Notes: generated from the sequence alone by a model not told the origin. Positions 7,203 to 15,784 are shown, counted from the stretch's first letter. The stretch is 64,000 nt of DNA from Methylophilus sp. 14 (GCF_015354345.1 NZ_JADKYS010000001.1:1-64000); one strand, 5' to 3'. Numbers and translations are program-made.

Positions 7203-7802
7203 ATGATGAAAAAAGCCGTCCAAATTTTAATTGTGTTAGTCACGTGTTTGCTGGGGTCTGTGCATGCCTTCGCCACCGTCACTTATGATTATCTGGGGAC
7301 CCCATTCACCGATGATAATGACCCTATCGGCATGCTGGGAGCCGCCTCACAGCTTTCAGGCTATGTTGTGTTTAAGCATGCGGTGATCAATGGTGTGAGT
7401 AGCTTTGGGAATATTCAGGAAATATATTTCACTGATGGTCAATCGATAGCACATTTATTTGACACCGGGTCAGCAGACGGCACCAGCAGCATGACCTCTT
7501 ATTTTACTTTTGCAGGGGGCAATATTGTCAGTTGGGAGCTGATGCTCAGTCGCCCGTTTGTGGCGGGTAGCTACGGACTGGAATTTGCTACTTTAAATAA
7601 CGCTGCAGCCCCGCCTGTGAGCGATTACACAGGCTTTACAGATAGTGTGAGTGCAATGAATTACGCTAAATCTAATTTCAACGCACCTGGCGTGTGGACG
7701 CAAAGAACGGTAGTCACGCATGTTGTTCCAGAGCCTGGGACGTGGATGCTCATGTTAACCGGCGCATGGGTAGTGTGTCTGCGGCGACGCAATATGGCGT
7801 AG
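7203..7802 (+). CDS. PEP-CTERM sorting domain protein
   Basis: 199 residues. Of the adjacent starts TTG 7200, ATG 7203 and ATG 7206, I chose ATG 7203, with TAGGTGG upstream. The N-terminus is a signal peptide (KKAVQILIVLVTCLLG, cleavage near VHAFA). The body is a short β-rich secreted domain of unknown role. The C-terminus is a standard PEP-CTERM signal: VPEPGTWMLM, hydrophobic helix, LRRRN. It is expected to be exported and processed by an exosortase. It is the second gene of a probable pair with 6566. Confidence 0.85.
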   Translation: MMKKAVQILIVLVTCLLGSVHAFATVTYDYLGTPFTDDNDPIGMLGAASQLSGYVVFKHAVINGVSSFGNIQEIYFTDGQSIAHLFDTGSADGTSSMTSYFTFAGGNIVSWELMLSRPFVAGSYGLEFATLNNAAAPPVSDYTGFTDSVSAMNYAKSNFNAPGVWTQRTVVTHVVPEPGTWMLMLTGAWVVCLRRRNMA

Positions 7803-7815
7803 GTGCCGCTGCATC

Positions 7816-8565
7816 CTAGCAGCCTTTGAGCTGCTGGCTATTACATTGCACGGCCAGTTGTTTGGCTACCGTTTTCTGTTCCTCGGTCATTTGCGCAGAA
7901 ACATAATTGAGCATTTTGGTGTGGCGATTGATAAAGCGTTTGTCTTCGTTTTGGGTGGCGATCATCAGCCACATAGCGGCTTTGACGCTGTCTTGTTCAA
8001 CGCCAGCGCCTTGTTGGTAGAGTTGGGCCATATAGCCTTGGGCTTCACTATTGTTGTTGCTGGCAGCCAGGCTTAACCATTGCACCGCGGCAGACAGGTC
8101 TTGCGCGATGACGTCACCCCGAAAATACAACATGCCTAAATTAAGCTGCGATTTGACGTGCCCCTGTTGGGCTGCTTGCTCGTAATAGGTGACGGCTTGC
8201 GGGTAGCTGATGCTGTGAATCTGCCGCTGAAACACCAATGCGCCCAATGTGTATTGCGCCTCTTTATAACCGAGCTCTGCCGACTTGGTGTACCACTTGA
8301 CCGCTTCGTCCAGGTTTTTGGCCACGCCGTCGCCATCTTGGTACATCAGGCCTAAGTTGTAGCAGGCTTTGGCATCGTTTTGATTAGCGAGTGATAAGTA
8401 AATGGCATGGGCGGCGGCAAAGTCTTTTTCGGCGAGTTTTTGCTTGGCCCCTTCTAACGTGTTGGCTTGCGTCAGGCTCGTTGATAGCAGGGCGCATAAC
8501 ATCAAGCATGTGGATATTGTTCTCAATACTACACCCGCCAAACTCATTTTCGCTGCTGGTTTCAT
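7816..8565 (-). CDS. Sel1-repeat (TPR-like) periplasmic protein
   Basis: 249 residues. The signal peptide (LMLCALLSTSLTQA) is followed by four Sel1-like repeats at about 67-210, each with the pattern A-x-x-x-LG-x-x-Y-x-x-G-x-G-V-x-x-D and ending in A-x-x-W (YNLGLMYQDGDGVAKNLDEA; LNLGMLYFRGDVIAQDL; MAQLYQQGAGVEQD). Sel1 repeats form α-solenoids that hold protein partners, often in envelope stress or cell-surface assembly. ATG 8565 has AGGAG five bases upstream. It converges on the PEP-CTERM gene, 13 bases away. Confidence 0.85.
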   Translation of the reverse strand: MKPAAKMSLAGVVLRTISTCLMLCALLSTSLTQANTLEGAKQKLAEKDFAAAHAIYLSLANQNDAKACYNLGLMYQDGDGVAKNLDEAVKWYTKSAELGYKEAQYTLGALVFQRQIHSISYPQAVTYYEQAAQQGHVKSQLNLGMLYFRGDVIAQDLSAAVQWLSLAASNNNSEAQGYMAQLYQQGAGVEQDSVKAAMWLMIATQNEDKRFINRHTKMLNYVSAQMTEEQKTVAKQLAVQCNSQQLKGC

Positions 8566-8625
8566 GGCTGCTCCTTATGCGTGGTGCGATGGGTCACAAT
8601 CAATATCAGATATCTTAACGCTTAA

Positions 8626-9495
8626 TTAGGCCAAACCCATCCATTGCGCTGCGCCACGCGATGAGGCTTGCACTGCTTGTTGGTAGGTGGACATGGCTGG
8701 CAGATGGTCGGCGAGCTGGTGTAGCGAGAGATAGCCGGGGTCTAAACGAACATCCTTTTCGCGGAAGATGCTGTGCTCTTGGGCATAGGTTTCCGCTAGC
8801 GCTCTGAGTGATTCGGCCAAAGGCTTGTCAGGGTCGCTAGGGGTAAAGTCACCTAGCAGCCACAGGTGCACATCTTCTTCCTCGGTATAGCCATTTTTCG
8901 GGTCGGCGAGCTGGTAGGCATGCGCGATGTTTGCCTGGTTTTCTACCTTTGTTGGGTCGCCATAGGCCACCTCAAAATATTTCACCGCCTTGGTCAGCAA
9001 CGAGGTTGGGCCATCAATCGGCACATTGCCAACTGCATAGTAGCCAGCAATCGCGCGCACGCTTTGCAAATGGTGCTCTTTGCCCACAAAGTGGATGGTT
9101 TCACCGCCGGTTTGAAGTTCTTTAATGCCAGCCGCCATGTCTTTAGTGGCGGCGTAAATAAGCGCGGCGTAGCTAGGGACAGAATGGTTGCCAGCATCTT
9201 TGCGGGCCAGGCTGTAGTTGATCATGGCCGTGCCATTGCGATACAACTCCATTGCGCTGGTGGCGGCCACCTCGCCTTGCGCATCCAGCACCACCGAGAC
9301 CGCCATTTTGGTGCCGTTGCTATTACTGCCCGCCAACGCTGCAAGCCAGTTTTGCAATTGCTCGGCTGGCCATTCTGGGTATTGTTCTCTAGCCAATGCA
9401 AACACTTGCGGCAACAGCCTGGTTTGTTCTGGCACGCTGAGATTTTGTAGCCGAGCTGTTGTGTAGGTTGGCGGTAGGTTGAAGTCGTAGGCCAC
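8626..9495 (-). CDS. Hypothetical protein, conserved-looking, unknown function
   Basis: 289 residues from a GTG start with GAGGA nine bases upstream. It has no signal peptide or membrane segment. The central part (VVLDAQGEVAATSAMELYRN; then SYAALIYAATKDMAAGIKEL) recalls an acetyltransferase-like β-strand/helix order, but no acetyl-CoA loop is evident, so I do not assign a family. It is 23 bases downstream of the DUF2789 gene on the same strand and probably co-transcribed. Confidence 0.6.
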   Translation of the reverse strand: MAYDFNLPPTYTTARLQNLSVPEQTRLLPQVFALAREQYPEWPAEQLQNWLAALAGSNSNGTKMAVSVVLDAQGEVAATSAMELYRNGTAMINYSLARKDAGNHSVPSYAALIYAATKDMAAGIKELQTGGETIHFVGKEHHLQSVRAIAGYYAVGNVPIDGPTSLLTKAVKYFEVAYGDPTKVENQANIAHAYQLADPKNGYTEEEDVHLWLLGDFTPSDPDKPLAESLRALAETYAQEHSIFREKDVRLDPGYLSLHQLADHLPAMSTYQQAVQASSRGAAQWMGLA

Positions 9496-9518
9496 TAAAA
9501 TGCCGTCCTCATCTGGTT

Positions 9519-9755
9519 TTACTTCTTATGCAATCTTGCATTCAACTGATCAATTACCTCTGCCCAATCAGCATCTTTCAAAATCTCTTCACGCAAAAAG
9601 GCGGCTTGTGCTGGTGTCCAGTAGGGAGCGTCAGCCAGTGAAATGTAGCCTGCCAAATGGCTATGCGTTTGAATAAAGCTGTCGATTTCTGCATTACTGG
9701 CAGGCAAACCAAGTTGGGCGAAAAGGTTGTTCAGTGTGTGTAATGAAGCTTCCAT
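9519..9755 (-). CDS. DUF2789 family small protein
   Basis: 78 residues, ATG with TAGGAGT seven bases upstream. It matches the DUF2789 pattern: an N-terminal LNNLFAQLGLP, then LADAPYWTPAQAAFLREEIL and DADWAEVIDQLNARL. These are small soluble α-helical proteins of unknown function, frequent in Beta- and Gammaproteobacteria. First gene of a probable two-gene unit with the 289-residue protein. Confidence 0.8.
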   Translation of the reverse strand: MEASLHTLNNLFAQLGLPASNAEIDSFIQTHSHLAGYISLADAPYWTPAQAAFLREEILKDADWAEVIDQLNARLHKK

Positions 9756-9880
9756 GAGGCTGACTCCTAACGCGGTTAATGCTCAAAGTGGTGAATGTGA
9801 GGATTGATTCATTCTGCTACGCATTGCTTTTTATCACAACCAAAGCTGCAAATCGTGGCTTTCTATATTTGAAAAAGCCA

Positions 9881-10384
9881 CTACAAAACCTTATCCACGG
9901 CTTGCAAAGATGCGTGTGATGGTTGTTGTTGCAAGCGATTTTCAGCATTGTTTTGAGAGCTCGTTTCATAGGCTCGCCAAGGGTTGAGCACTGACAGGCC
10001 TGCCGCTAAAAACGGCGCCGTATCGCGCGTGACGATGATGAAATTGTGAGCGGCAGCGATGGCGGCGATATAACCATCAGGGACAGGGAAACCCTTGCCA
10101 TGCTGACGGGCGAGCGATGCAAGGGGGCCGTAGGCATCGGCGGCGGCTTGGTCAAAAGGCAGGATACGGCCATGAAACAATTGGGCAATACCATCTACCG
10201 CTTGTGATAATGTTTGTTTGCGTTTGCCTTCTGACAGGACGGCAATACCAAAACGGAGTTCTGCCAGTGTGATGCTGGTGAGATGTAGCGACTCGGCTGT
10301 CTGATTGTTTAGCCAATCCATCACCTGCGCATCAGGGGTGGGGCGCATGGTTTCGGAGACGACATTGGTGTCGAGAATAATCAT
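9881..10384 (-). CDS. PIN-domain toxin, FitB/VapC type
   Basis: 167 residues. PIN-domain acidic residues are all present: ILDTNVVSE near the N-terminus, the glutamate in LAELRFGI, and later PDGYIAAIA and VTRDTAPF. These coordinate the metal for RNA cleavage. The family is VapC-like, closest in pattern to FitB, whose cognate antitoxin is a ribbon-helix-helix protein. It starts three bases after the antitoxin stop codon. About 20 residues after the PIN fold (ENRLQQQPSHAS) are an extra tail of low complexity. Confidence 0.9.
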   Translation of the reverse strand: MIILDTNVVSETMRPTPDAQVMDWLNNQTAESLHLTSITLAELRFGIAVLSEGKRKQTLSQAVDGIAQLFHGRILPFDQAAADAYGPLASLARQHGKGFPVPDGYIAAIAAAHNFIIVTRDTAPFLAAGLSVLNPWRAYETSSQNNAENRLQQQPSHASLQAVDKVL

Positions 10385-10387
10385 GGC

Positions 10388-10642
10388 TTACTCAAGCGAC
10401 AGCGGTTGGGCGGGTGCGTTGTTTTGCTGTTGCAAGAGGGTGTCTATGTCGGCATCGGTGATACCTGCATCGCGGGCGAGTTGCATCATGGCATCGCCCA
10501 TCAGTAGCCGCGAGGGTGGCTTAACCGCTTGTGCGATGATCTCTCGTACCTCTGCCTCTGCACTTCGACCATGTTTCGCCGCTTGGAGCTTGAGCGCCCG
10601 GTGAATGTCGTCTGGTAAATTACGGACGGTTAGCATTGCCAT
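10388..10642 (-). CDS. FitA-like ribbon-helix-helix antitoxin
   Basis: 84 residues. The N-terminal ribbon-helix-helix (LTVRNLPDDIHRALKLQAAK then HGRSAEAEVREII) is typical of FitA, which binds DNA. The C-terminal ~35 residues would wrap and neutralise the PIN toxin. I chose ATG 10642 over 10648 because GAGGAG lies nine rather than three bases away. Antitoxin-first order with toxin three bases downstream is standard. The palindrome at 10664-10694 is the likely autoregulatory site. Confidence 0.88.
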   Translation of the reverse strand: MAMLTVRNLPDDIHRALKLQAAKHGRSAEAEVREIIAQAVKPPSRLLMGDAMMQLARDAGITDADIDTLLQQQNNAPAQPLSLE

Positions 10643-10663
10643 GATCATACTCCTCGAGCAGTT

Positions 10664-10694
10664 AATGCATGCATATTATGATTGTGCATGCATT
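10664..10694. promoter_or_regulatory. Probable FitA operator
   Basis: AATGCATGCA (10664-10673) and TGCATGCATT (10685-10694) are perfect inverted arms separated by 11 bases, 22 bases upstream of the antitoxin start. FitA-type proteins bind paired inverted half-sites as a tetramer with their toxin, and the spacing suits this. Confidence 0.65.
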
Positions 10695-10726
10695 TTGGCA
10701 AGGATATTGTGAGTGCTAACCAGGCC

Positions 10727-11590
10727 CTAGAGCAATTCTTCCACGTGTTTTTTAATATTCGCGGCCATTTTTGGCGTCGGCAGGTCGTTGGTGTCTGTGC
10801 CAAACGGGTCTTCAATTTCTTCGGCGATGAGTTCCAGGCTGGCGAGTACATAGAAAATAAACACGACGACCGGAATCACGTAATAGCCGAGGCTGAACAC
10901 AAAGCCAAACGGTAAAGTCATCACATAAAAGAAGATGAATTTTTTGATAAACGCGCTGTATGAATAGGGGATGGGCGTATTTTTAATGCGTTCGCAGACA
11001 CCGCATACGTCGGTAAACGATTTGAGTTCTTCGTGAATAATAAACAACTGGTCGCCAGTGATTTTGCCGCTGGTGTAAAGCTCGTTGGCTTTTTGGAAGA
11101 TGCGTTGCGCGATCTGGTTGGGGTGGTGTTCGTGGTGGTCGATTTCTAGATCGAGGCCATCAAACAGCATTTTGCTGACGTCTTCATTCATTAAATGTTT
11201 CGACAGCACGGCGGCGTAGGTCGGGATGATTTTTTTAAAGAAATCGCGGTCGCTTTCGTCGGTCAAATAAGCCGATAGCTTAATCGACAGGTTACGGCTG
11301 TTATTGACCAAGGCACCCCAGGCTTTGCGGCCTTCCCACCAGCGGTCGTAGGCGGTGTTGGTGCGGTAGGCGAGCAATAACGAGAGCACAAAGCCAACGG
11401 TGGTGTGGATCAATGAGAGGTTTTTCACATGGCTGCTGTCGGCCAGCTTCCAATACTCGATTTCAAGGTAGGCAATGCCACCTGCGTAAGCGCCGATGAG
11501 TGCCATCATGGGCATGAGTTGGCGGAAGGTATCTGACTCGTGAAAGCGGAAGATAAAGGTGAGCCAGTCTTTGGGATTGTATTGAATCAT
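10727..11590 (-). CDS. Bestrophin-family (YneE/UPF0187) ion channel
   Basis: About 287 residues from ATG 11590 (a GTG at 11629 is possible but its extra residues do not fit the family). It shows the family's N-terminal KDWLTFIFRFHESDT, a first membrane pair (35-80) with RTNTAYDRWWEGRKAWGALV, and the later hydrophobic hairpin around YSYSAFIKKFIFFYVMTLPF with the C-terminal EEIEDPFGTDTNDLP. Bacterial homologues form pentameric cation or anion channels in the inner membrane. It is upstream of and co-directional with the toxin-antitoxin pair but separate from it. Confidence 0.85.
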   Translation of the reverse strand: MIQYNPKDWLTFIFRFHESDTFRQLMPMMALIGAYAGGIAYLEIEYWKLADSSHVKNLSLIHTTVGFVLSLLLAYRTNTAYDRWWEGRKAWGALVNNSRNLSIKLSAYLTDESDRDFFKKIIPTYAAVLSKHLMNEDVSKMLFDGLDLEIDHHEHHPNQIAQRIFQKANELYTSGKITGDQLFIIHEELKSFTDVCGVCERIKNTPIPYSYSAFIKKFIFFYVMTLPFGFVFSLGYYVIPVVVFIFYVLASLELIAEEIEDPFGTDTNDLPTPKMAANIKKHVEELL

Positions 11591-11682
11591 GGTTCTTGTT
11601 TGGTTTAATAATGGACTTGAGTGTAGCACGACAGGCGGACAACACTTGTTGCTGCGATTGAACTGACGCTGAAATGTTATGT

Positions 11683-13419
11683 TTAAGGCAGGCTACGCTG
11701 ATAAGTGGCAGGGTTGTGCTGGTTTAAAAAAGCGGCAAAGTCATCCGGTGACAGTGGTTTGGCAAACAGGTAGCCTTGCAGCATATCCGCGCCTAGCTCG
11801 CGGCACAGGCTGGCTTGTTCCAGGGTTTCTATGCCTTCTACAATCACGTCGAGATCCAGGCTTTTTGCCATGACGATGAGGGCTTTGAGGATACGACTGT
11901 CGGCTTCGCTTTCTGGCACGTTTTGCACAAAAGAGCGGTCTACTTTCAACACTGAGGCGGGCAGGCGTTTTAAATAAGACATGGATGAGTAGCCGATGCC
12001 GAAGTCGTCCAGCGCGACCTGTACGCCTAAGGCTTTGAGATCATTTAATACGGCAGACGCTTTTTCAAAGTCTGAGACCAGTACGCTCTCGGTGACTTCT
12101 ATGGACAGGCATGCGCCTGGCAGGCCTGTGGCTGCCAAGTCATTTTGAATGTCCTGGTACATGCTCTCTTGCTGTAGCAGTTGTTCACTGGCATTCACCG
12201 CTAATACAAACGCATGGTTGATGAGTCCGTCGTTACGCCATTGCGCGACCTGCATGCACGCCAGCCGCCTGTTTTGGGCGTCGATAGCCGCTAAAAAGCC
12301 AAGCTCCTCAACGATGTCGATAAACGCAATTGGCGGTAGCAGGCCTTTGACCGGATGGTTCCAGCGCATCAGCATTTCAGCGCCGCACACCTGGAAATTT
12401 TTTGCATCGATGACTGGTTGATAATATTGCACTAACTGGTTTTGCAGGCGTTGCGAGCGCAGTTCACTTTCAAGCATGATTCTGTGCAGAATCTGGTCTT
12501 GCAGGTCTTCGCTGTAAAAGTGAAAGCCATTACGGCCTTCGCGTTTGACCTGGTACATGGCCAGATCGGCGTGCTTTTGCATGTCTTCTGCAGTGAGTGC
12601 ACACTTGGGGTAGGTGGCAATGCCTATGCTACAGGTGACAAAATGTTCGGTGTTGTTGATGATAATCGGCTCGCGCACGCTTTCGAGCACACGTTGAGCC
12701 AGCGCGCCAACCGAGGTTTCGGTATCCAGGTCGTGGACGACAATGGCAAATTCGTCACCGCCCAAGCGGCACACCACATCGCCATCGCGCACGACGGCCA
12801 GTAATCGCTGTGCAATCTGCTGCAATAGCTGGTCGCCAGAGTCGTGGCCTGAACTGTCGTTGATCAGTTTAAAGTTATCAATATCGAGATAAATCAGCCC
12901 GAGCTGGAAGTTGAGGCGATGCGCGCGTTGAATCGCGCCGCGCAAATGCTCTTCAAAATAATAGCGGTTGGATAACCCGGTCATGGGGTCGTTTTCGGCC
13001 AGGTATTTGAGGCGTTTGTGCGTATCAATGAGTTTGCTGTTGAGGGCGTGGCGTGCCTGCGCGTGTACCAGGGCCTTGGTCAGGTGCCGCTCAGATAACT
13101 CTTTTTTCAGCAGGAAGTCTTGCGCGCCGGCAAAGATGCAGTTGCGTTCTATCACTTCGTTGTCTTCCATGCCGGTGATGATGACGACGGCGGCATGCTT
13201 GTCGGTGTGTTGCGTGAGTTGATTTAAGACATCCAGGCACTCCATGTCGGGCAGGCGGTAATCCAGCAAAACGACATCAAAGTGATTTTCATCATAAAGT
13301 TTGAGCGCTCTCACCGCGGTATTTGCCTGCACGATGTCTTTGACCAGCTTGGGGTTTTGCAATACGCGGATCACCGCCATCCGGTCCAGTTCATCGTCAT
13401 CCACCAGTAGCAATCGCAT
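11683..13419 (-). CDS. Response regulator with GGDEF and EAL domains
   Basis: 578 residues: receiver domain (1-125; LLVDDDELDRMAV, phosphoacceptor in VVLLDYRLP, lysine in LLKKEL), GGDEF domain (about 150-310; LGGDEFAIVV intact) and EAL domain (about 320-565). The EAL signature reads EML (GAEMLMRWNHP), but the metal ligands and catalytic residues are retained (VNASEQ, SIEVTES, ALDDFGIGYSS, KVDRSFV, VEGIETLEQ). It probably makes and/or breaks c-di-GMP in response to phosphorylation. Last gene of a three-gene unit; its ATG follows the upstream stop by two bases, with AAGGA as ribosome site inside that gene's end. Confidence 0.92.
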   Translation of the reverse strand: MRLLLVDDDELDRMAVIRVLQNPKLVKDIVQANTAVRALKLYDENHFDVVLLDYRLPDMECLDVLNQLTQHTDKHAAVVIITGMEDNEVIERNCIFAGAQDFLLKKELSERHLTKALVHAQARHALNSKLIDTHKRLKYLAENDPMTGLSNRYYFEEHLRGAIQRAHRLNFQLGLIYLDIDNFKLINDSSGHDSGDQLLQQIAQRLLAVVRDGDVVCRLGGDEFAIVVHDLDTETSVGALAQRVLESVREPIIINNTEHFVTCSIGIATYPKCALTAEDMQKHADLAMYQVKREGRNGFHFYSEDLQDQILHRIMLESELRSQRLQNQLVQYYQPVIDAKNFQVCGAEMLMRWNHPVKGLLPPIAFIDIVEELGFLAAIDAQNRRLACMQVAQWRNDGLINHAFVLAVNASEQLLQQESMYQDIQNDLAATGLPGACLSIEVTESVLVSDFEKASAVLNDLKALGVQVALDDFGIGYSSMSYLKRLPASVLKVDRSFVQNVPESEADSRILKALIVMAKSLDLDVIVEGIETLEQASLCRELGADMLQGYLFAKPLSPDDFAAFLNQHNPATYQRSLP

Positions 13420-13421
13420 TG

Positions 13422-13865
13422 TTATTCCTTTGTGACCGGGAGTTCGACCAGCCGCCAGTAGTGCTCAATAAAGCCGATGACTTCAAGAAAATCACGGTCC
13501 ATGTGTTGCTTGAAGACATAGCCTGCGACGTGGTTGCGATAGGCGGCGACCAGGTCTTCATCGGATTTTGAGGTGGTGAGCACAAAGACTACGGCATGGG
13601 TCAGCAAAGGGTCAGTGCGCAAGGTTTGCAAAAACTCCAGGCCGTTCATGCGCGGCATATTGAGGTCTAGCAAAATAATATAGGGTGCGGGCACGGTGCC
13701 AGTGCGCAATAGTTCGAGCGCCTCGCGGCCATCGCGCGCCCGCAGCACGGTGTTTAACAGCCGCAATTTGCGCAGCGCACGTTCTAGCGCAATGGCGTCA
13801 ATGTCATCGTCATCCACAATAAGCAGGGTGACTTCTTTATAGTTTTGCTTCTGCAAGATTTGCAC
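13422..13865 (-). CDS. Single-domain response regulator (Rcp1-like)
   Basis: 147 residues, a receiver domain only. Acidic pocket LLIVDDDDIDA, phosphoacceptor in ILLDLNMPRMNGLEF, then VLTTSKSDED and a C-terminal HWRL-type helix (EHYWRLVELP) typical of Rcp1-like regulators paired with phytochrome-type kinases. Its start lies 29 bases inside the histidine kinase gene. It probably relays phosphate from that kinase to the REC-GGDEF-EAL protein downstream or acts as a phosphate sink. Confidence 0.9.
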   Translation of the reverse strand: MQILQKQNYKEVTLLIVDDDDIDAIALERALRKLRLLNTVLRARDGREALELLRTGTVPAPYIILLDLNMPRMNGLEFLQTLRTDPLLTHAVVFVLTTSKSDEDLVAAYRNHVAGYVFKQHMDRDFLEVIGFIEHYWRLVELPVTKE

Positions 13866-15348
13866 GCGTCAGTCTCTCTTCTATATTGATGGGCCAGGTA
13901 AAGCGGATGGAGCAACCTCGGATACCGTCGGACGCAATGCTGGTCTGGCCGCCATAGGTTTCCACTATCTTTTTCACTAGCGCTAACCCCATGCCGCTGC
14001 CTTCTACCTCATCACGTGGCCGTAGGGTTTGAAACATGATGTAGACGCGCTCCTGGTATTCTGGCGAAATGCCGGGCCCGTCGTCGGTCACGCTGAATTC
14101 ATAGTAGTTTTTACCGGCAAGCTTCCAGCTGAGTTGGATGCGGCCTTGCGACTGATCATGGTGTTTGATGGCATTGGTAAATAAATTACGCAGCACTTGT
14201 TCCAATGGCGTGGCGAGGGTGGTCAAGGTGGGCAGGTCTGCGGCGACTTCAAGGGTAAAGCCTTCTGGCGGGGCTTGCAGCTCAAAAATGTTTTGCGCCC
14301 ATTTGCCGAGGTCAACCTGGCTGACGCTGCCTTCCATGCGCCCGGCGCGTGAGTAAGCCAATAGGTCATCCAGCAAGCGTTCCATCCGGCGCAGGCGGCC
14401 GCGTAACAAATTCATGTGCTGTGGAATCGCGTCGACCTGGCCATTATTGAGGTCTTCTTCTATCCAGTGTGAAATCTGGAAGATGCCGCGCAATGGCGAT
14501 TTCAGGTCATGCGAGGCGACGTAGGCAAAGGTTGCCAATTCTTTATTACTTCTCTCCAGCTCATCGCGGTGCTCTGCCAGTTTTTCGCTGGCTTTCACAC
14601 GGGCAGAAATATCGGTAATCGCCGAGAGTACTTTGACCCCATCATCGGTTTCAATCGGGTTGAGGCCGACCTCTACCGGGAACTCGCTGCCATCTTTGCG
14701 GCGGCCAAATAGGTCGCGGCCGGTGCCCATGGCGCGTGGGCTGAGGTCAGAAAAGAAAGACGCTCTGTGATGTGGGTGTTGGTGACGGAAGCGCTCAGGC
14801 AACAAAATGTCGATGGCCTTGCCCAGTAACTCGTCCCGGCTGTAGCCAAAAATGCTTTCCGTCTGGTTGTTGACCATTTCGATGATGCCGGTTTTATTCA
14901 CCATCACCATGGCATTGGGGGCGGCTTCTACCACCTGGCGAAAACGCTCTTCCATGCGCTTGCGGGCGGAGATGTCGGTAATGGCTGATAGCACCTTGAT
15001 GCCATCATCGGTTTCAATCGGGTTGAGGCCGACCTCTACCGGGAACTCGCTGCCATCTTTACGGCGGCCAAATAAATCGCGGCCGGTGCCCATGGCACGT
15101 GGGCTGAGATCAGAAAAGAAAGAAGCGCGGTGATGTGGGTGCTGGCGACGGAAACGTTCCGGGAGAAGGATGTCTATCAGTTGGCCCAGCAGCTCGGCCC
15201 GGCTATAACCAAAAATGAGCTCGGTCTGGGTATTCACCATTTCGATGACGCCGGTGTTGTTCACCATCACCATGGCGGTCGGTGCGGCTTCCACCACCTG
15301 GCGAAAGCGCATATTTGCCCGTTCAATATCCCCAATGTCATCCTGCAT
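13837..15348 (-). CDS. PAS-PAS sensor histidine kinase (soluble, phytochrome-type HisKA)
   Basis: 503 residues from ATG 15348, chosen over TTG 15372 because AGGGG lies six bases before it. Two PAS domains (about 15-130 and 135-250) are near-identical, including LLPERFR-x-QHPHHRASFF and DLFGRRKDGSEFPVEVGLNP. A short coiled coil leads to the dimerisation/phosphoacceptor helix (YVASHDLKSPLRGI) and an HATPase domain with VTDDGPGISPEY and EGSGMGLALVKKIV. There is no membrane segment, so it senses a cytoplasmic or diffusible signal. First gene of the operon with the two response regulators. Confidence 0.93.
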   Translation of the reverse strand: MQDDIGDIERANMRFRQVVEAAPTAMVMVNNTGVIEMVNTQTELIFGYSRAELLGQLIDILLPERFRRQHPHHRASFFSDLSPRAMGTGRDLFGRRKDGSEFPVEVGLNPIETDDGIKVLSAITDISARKRMEERFRQVVEAAPNAMVMVNKTGIIEMVNNQTESIFGYSRDELLGKAIDILLPERFRHQHPHHRASFFSDLSPRAMGTGRDLFGRRKDGSEFPVEVGLNPIETDDGVKVLSAITDISARVKASEKLAEHRDELERSNKELATFAYVASHDLKSPLRGIFQISHWIEEDLNNGQVDAIPQHMNLLRGRLRRMERLLDDLLAYSRAGRMEGSVSQVDLGKWAQNIFELQAPPEGFTLEVAADLPTLTTLATPLEQVLRNLFTNAIKHHDQSQGRIQLSWKLAGKNYYEFSVTDDGPGISPEYQERVYIMFQTLRPRDEVEGSGMGLALVKKIVETYGGQTSIASDGIRGCSIRFTWPINIEERLTRANLAEAKL

Positions 15349-15540
15349 GACAGACCCCTTTTGAACCAACAAAAACTTGTCTGACGAGTGTGAATTTAAC
15401 TGCGAATGTTTCTGGAAAGCGTGTTACGGATACTTTATTCTATTGATGCTCAAGTATATCCATGTCATCGTTGGAAATGCAATGCGCTGGCCATTGTTTG
15501 CCGCGAATTTTTATTAGCAGGGGCGTGGCTGACAGAGTGG

Positions 15541-15720
15541 TTATGGAATGCCAATAATCTTTAAATACTCCTCCAGGGTCAGGGTGAGTTCCTGTAACGA
15601 GTTATTCACTTCGTCCAGGTGCGCATTGCCGTTGAGGTGCAGTTTTTCTAGCAACGCTTTATGTTTATCTACGGCTTCTAAATGCGCTTCCAGTTTGGCT
15701 TCTTTGAGTTGGTTGCTCAT
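15541..15720 (-). CDS. Small coiled-coil protein, 59 residues, unknown function
   Basis: ATG at 15720 with AAAGGGA upstream; the product starts MSNQLKEAKLEAHLEAVDKH and ends LEEYLKIIGIP. It is rich in Leu, Glu and Lys in a heptad-like pattern, so probably a short helical or coiled-coil protein. Codon use looks like the neighbouring genes. It lies upstream of the histidine kinase operon on the same strand, about 190 bases away. The function is unknown. Confidence 0.6.
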   Translation of the reverse strand: MSNQLKEAKLEAHLEAVDKHKALLEKLHLNGNAHLDEVNNSLQELTLTLEEYLKIIGIP

Positions 15721-15784
15721 GATGCATTCCCTTTACAAGATGTGTTTACTCTAACAGGCTTTGACCGTCTGGGTTTAGCTTATA

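Noticed and set aside
8866-9450. Long plus-strand ORF of 194 codons
   Set aside because: It lies wholly opposite the 289-codon gene at 8626-9495, which has a ribosome site, neighbours on the same strand and normal codon use. The antisense product is histidine- and cysteine-rich without any motif.
15548-15754. Plus-strand ORF of 68 codons
   Set aside because: Opposite the 59-residue gene at 15541-15720, which has a good ribosome site; the plus-strand product is Ser/Cys/Leu-rich as expected of a shadow frame.
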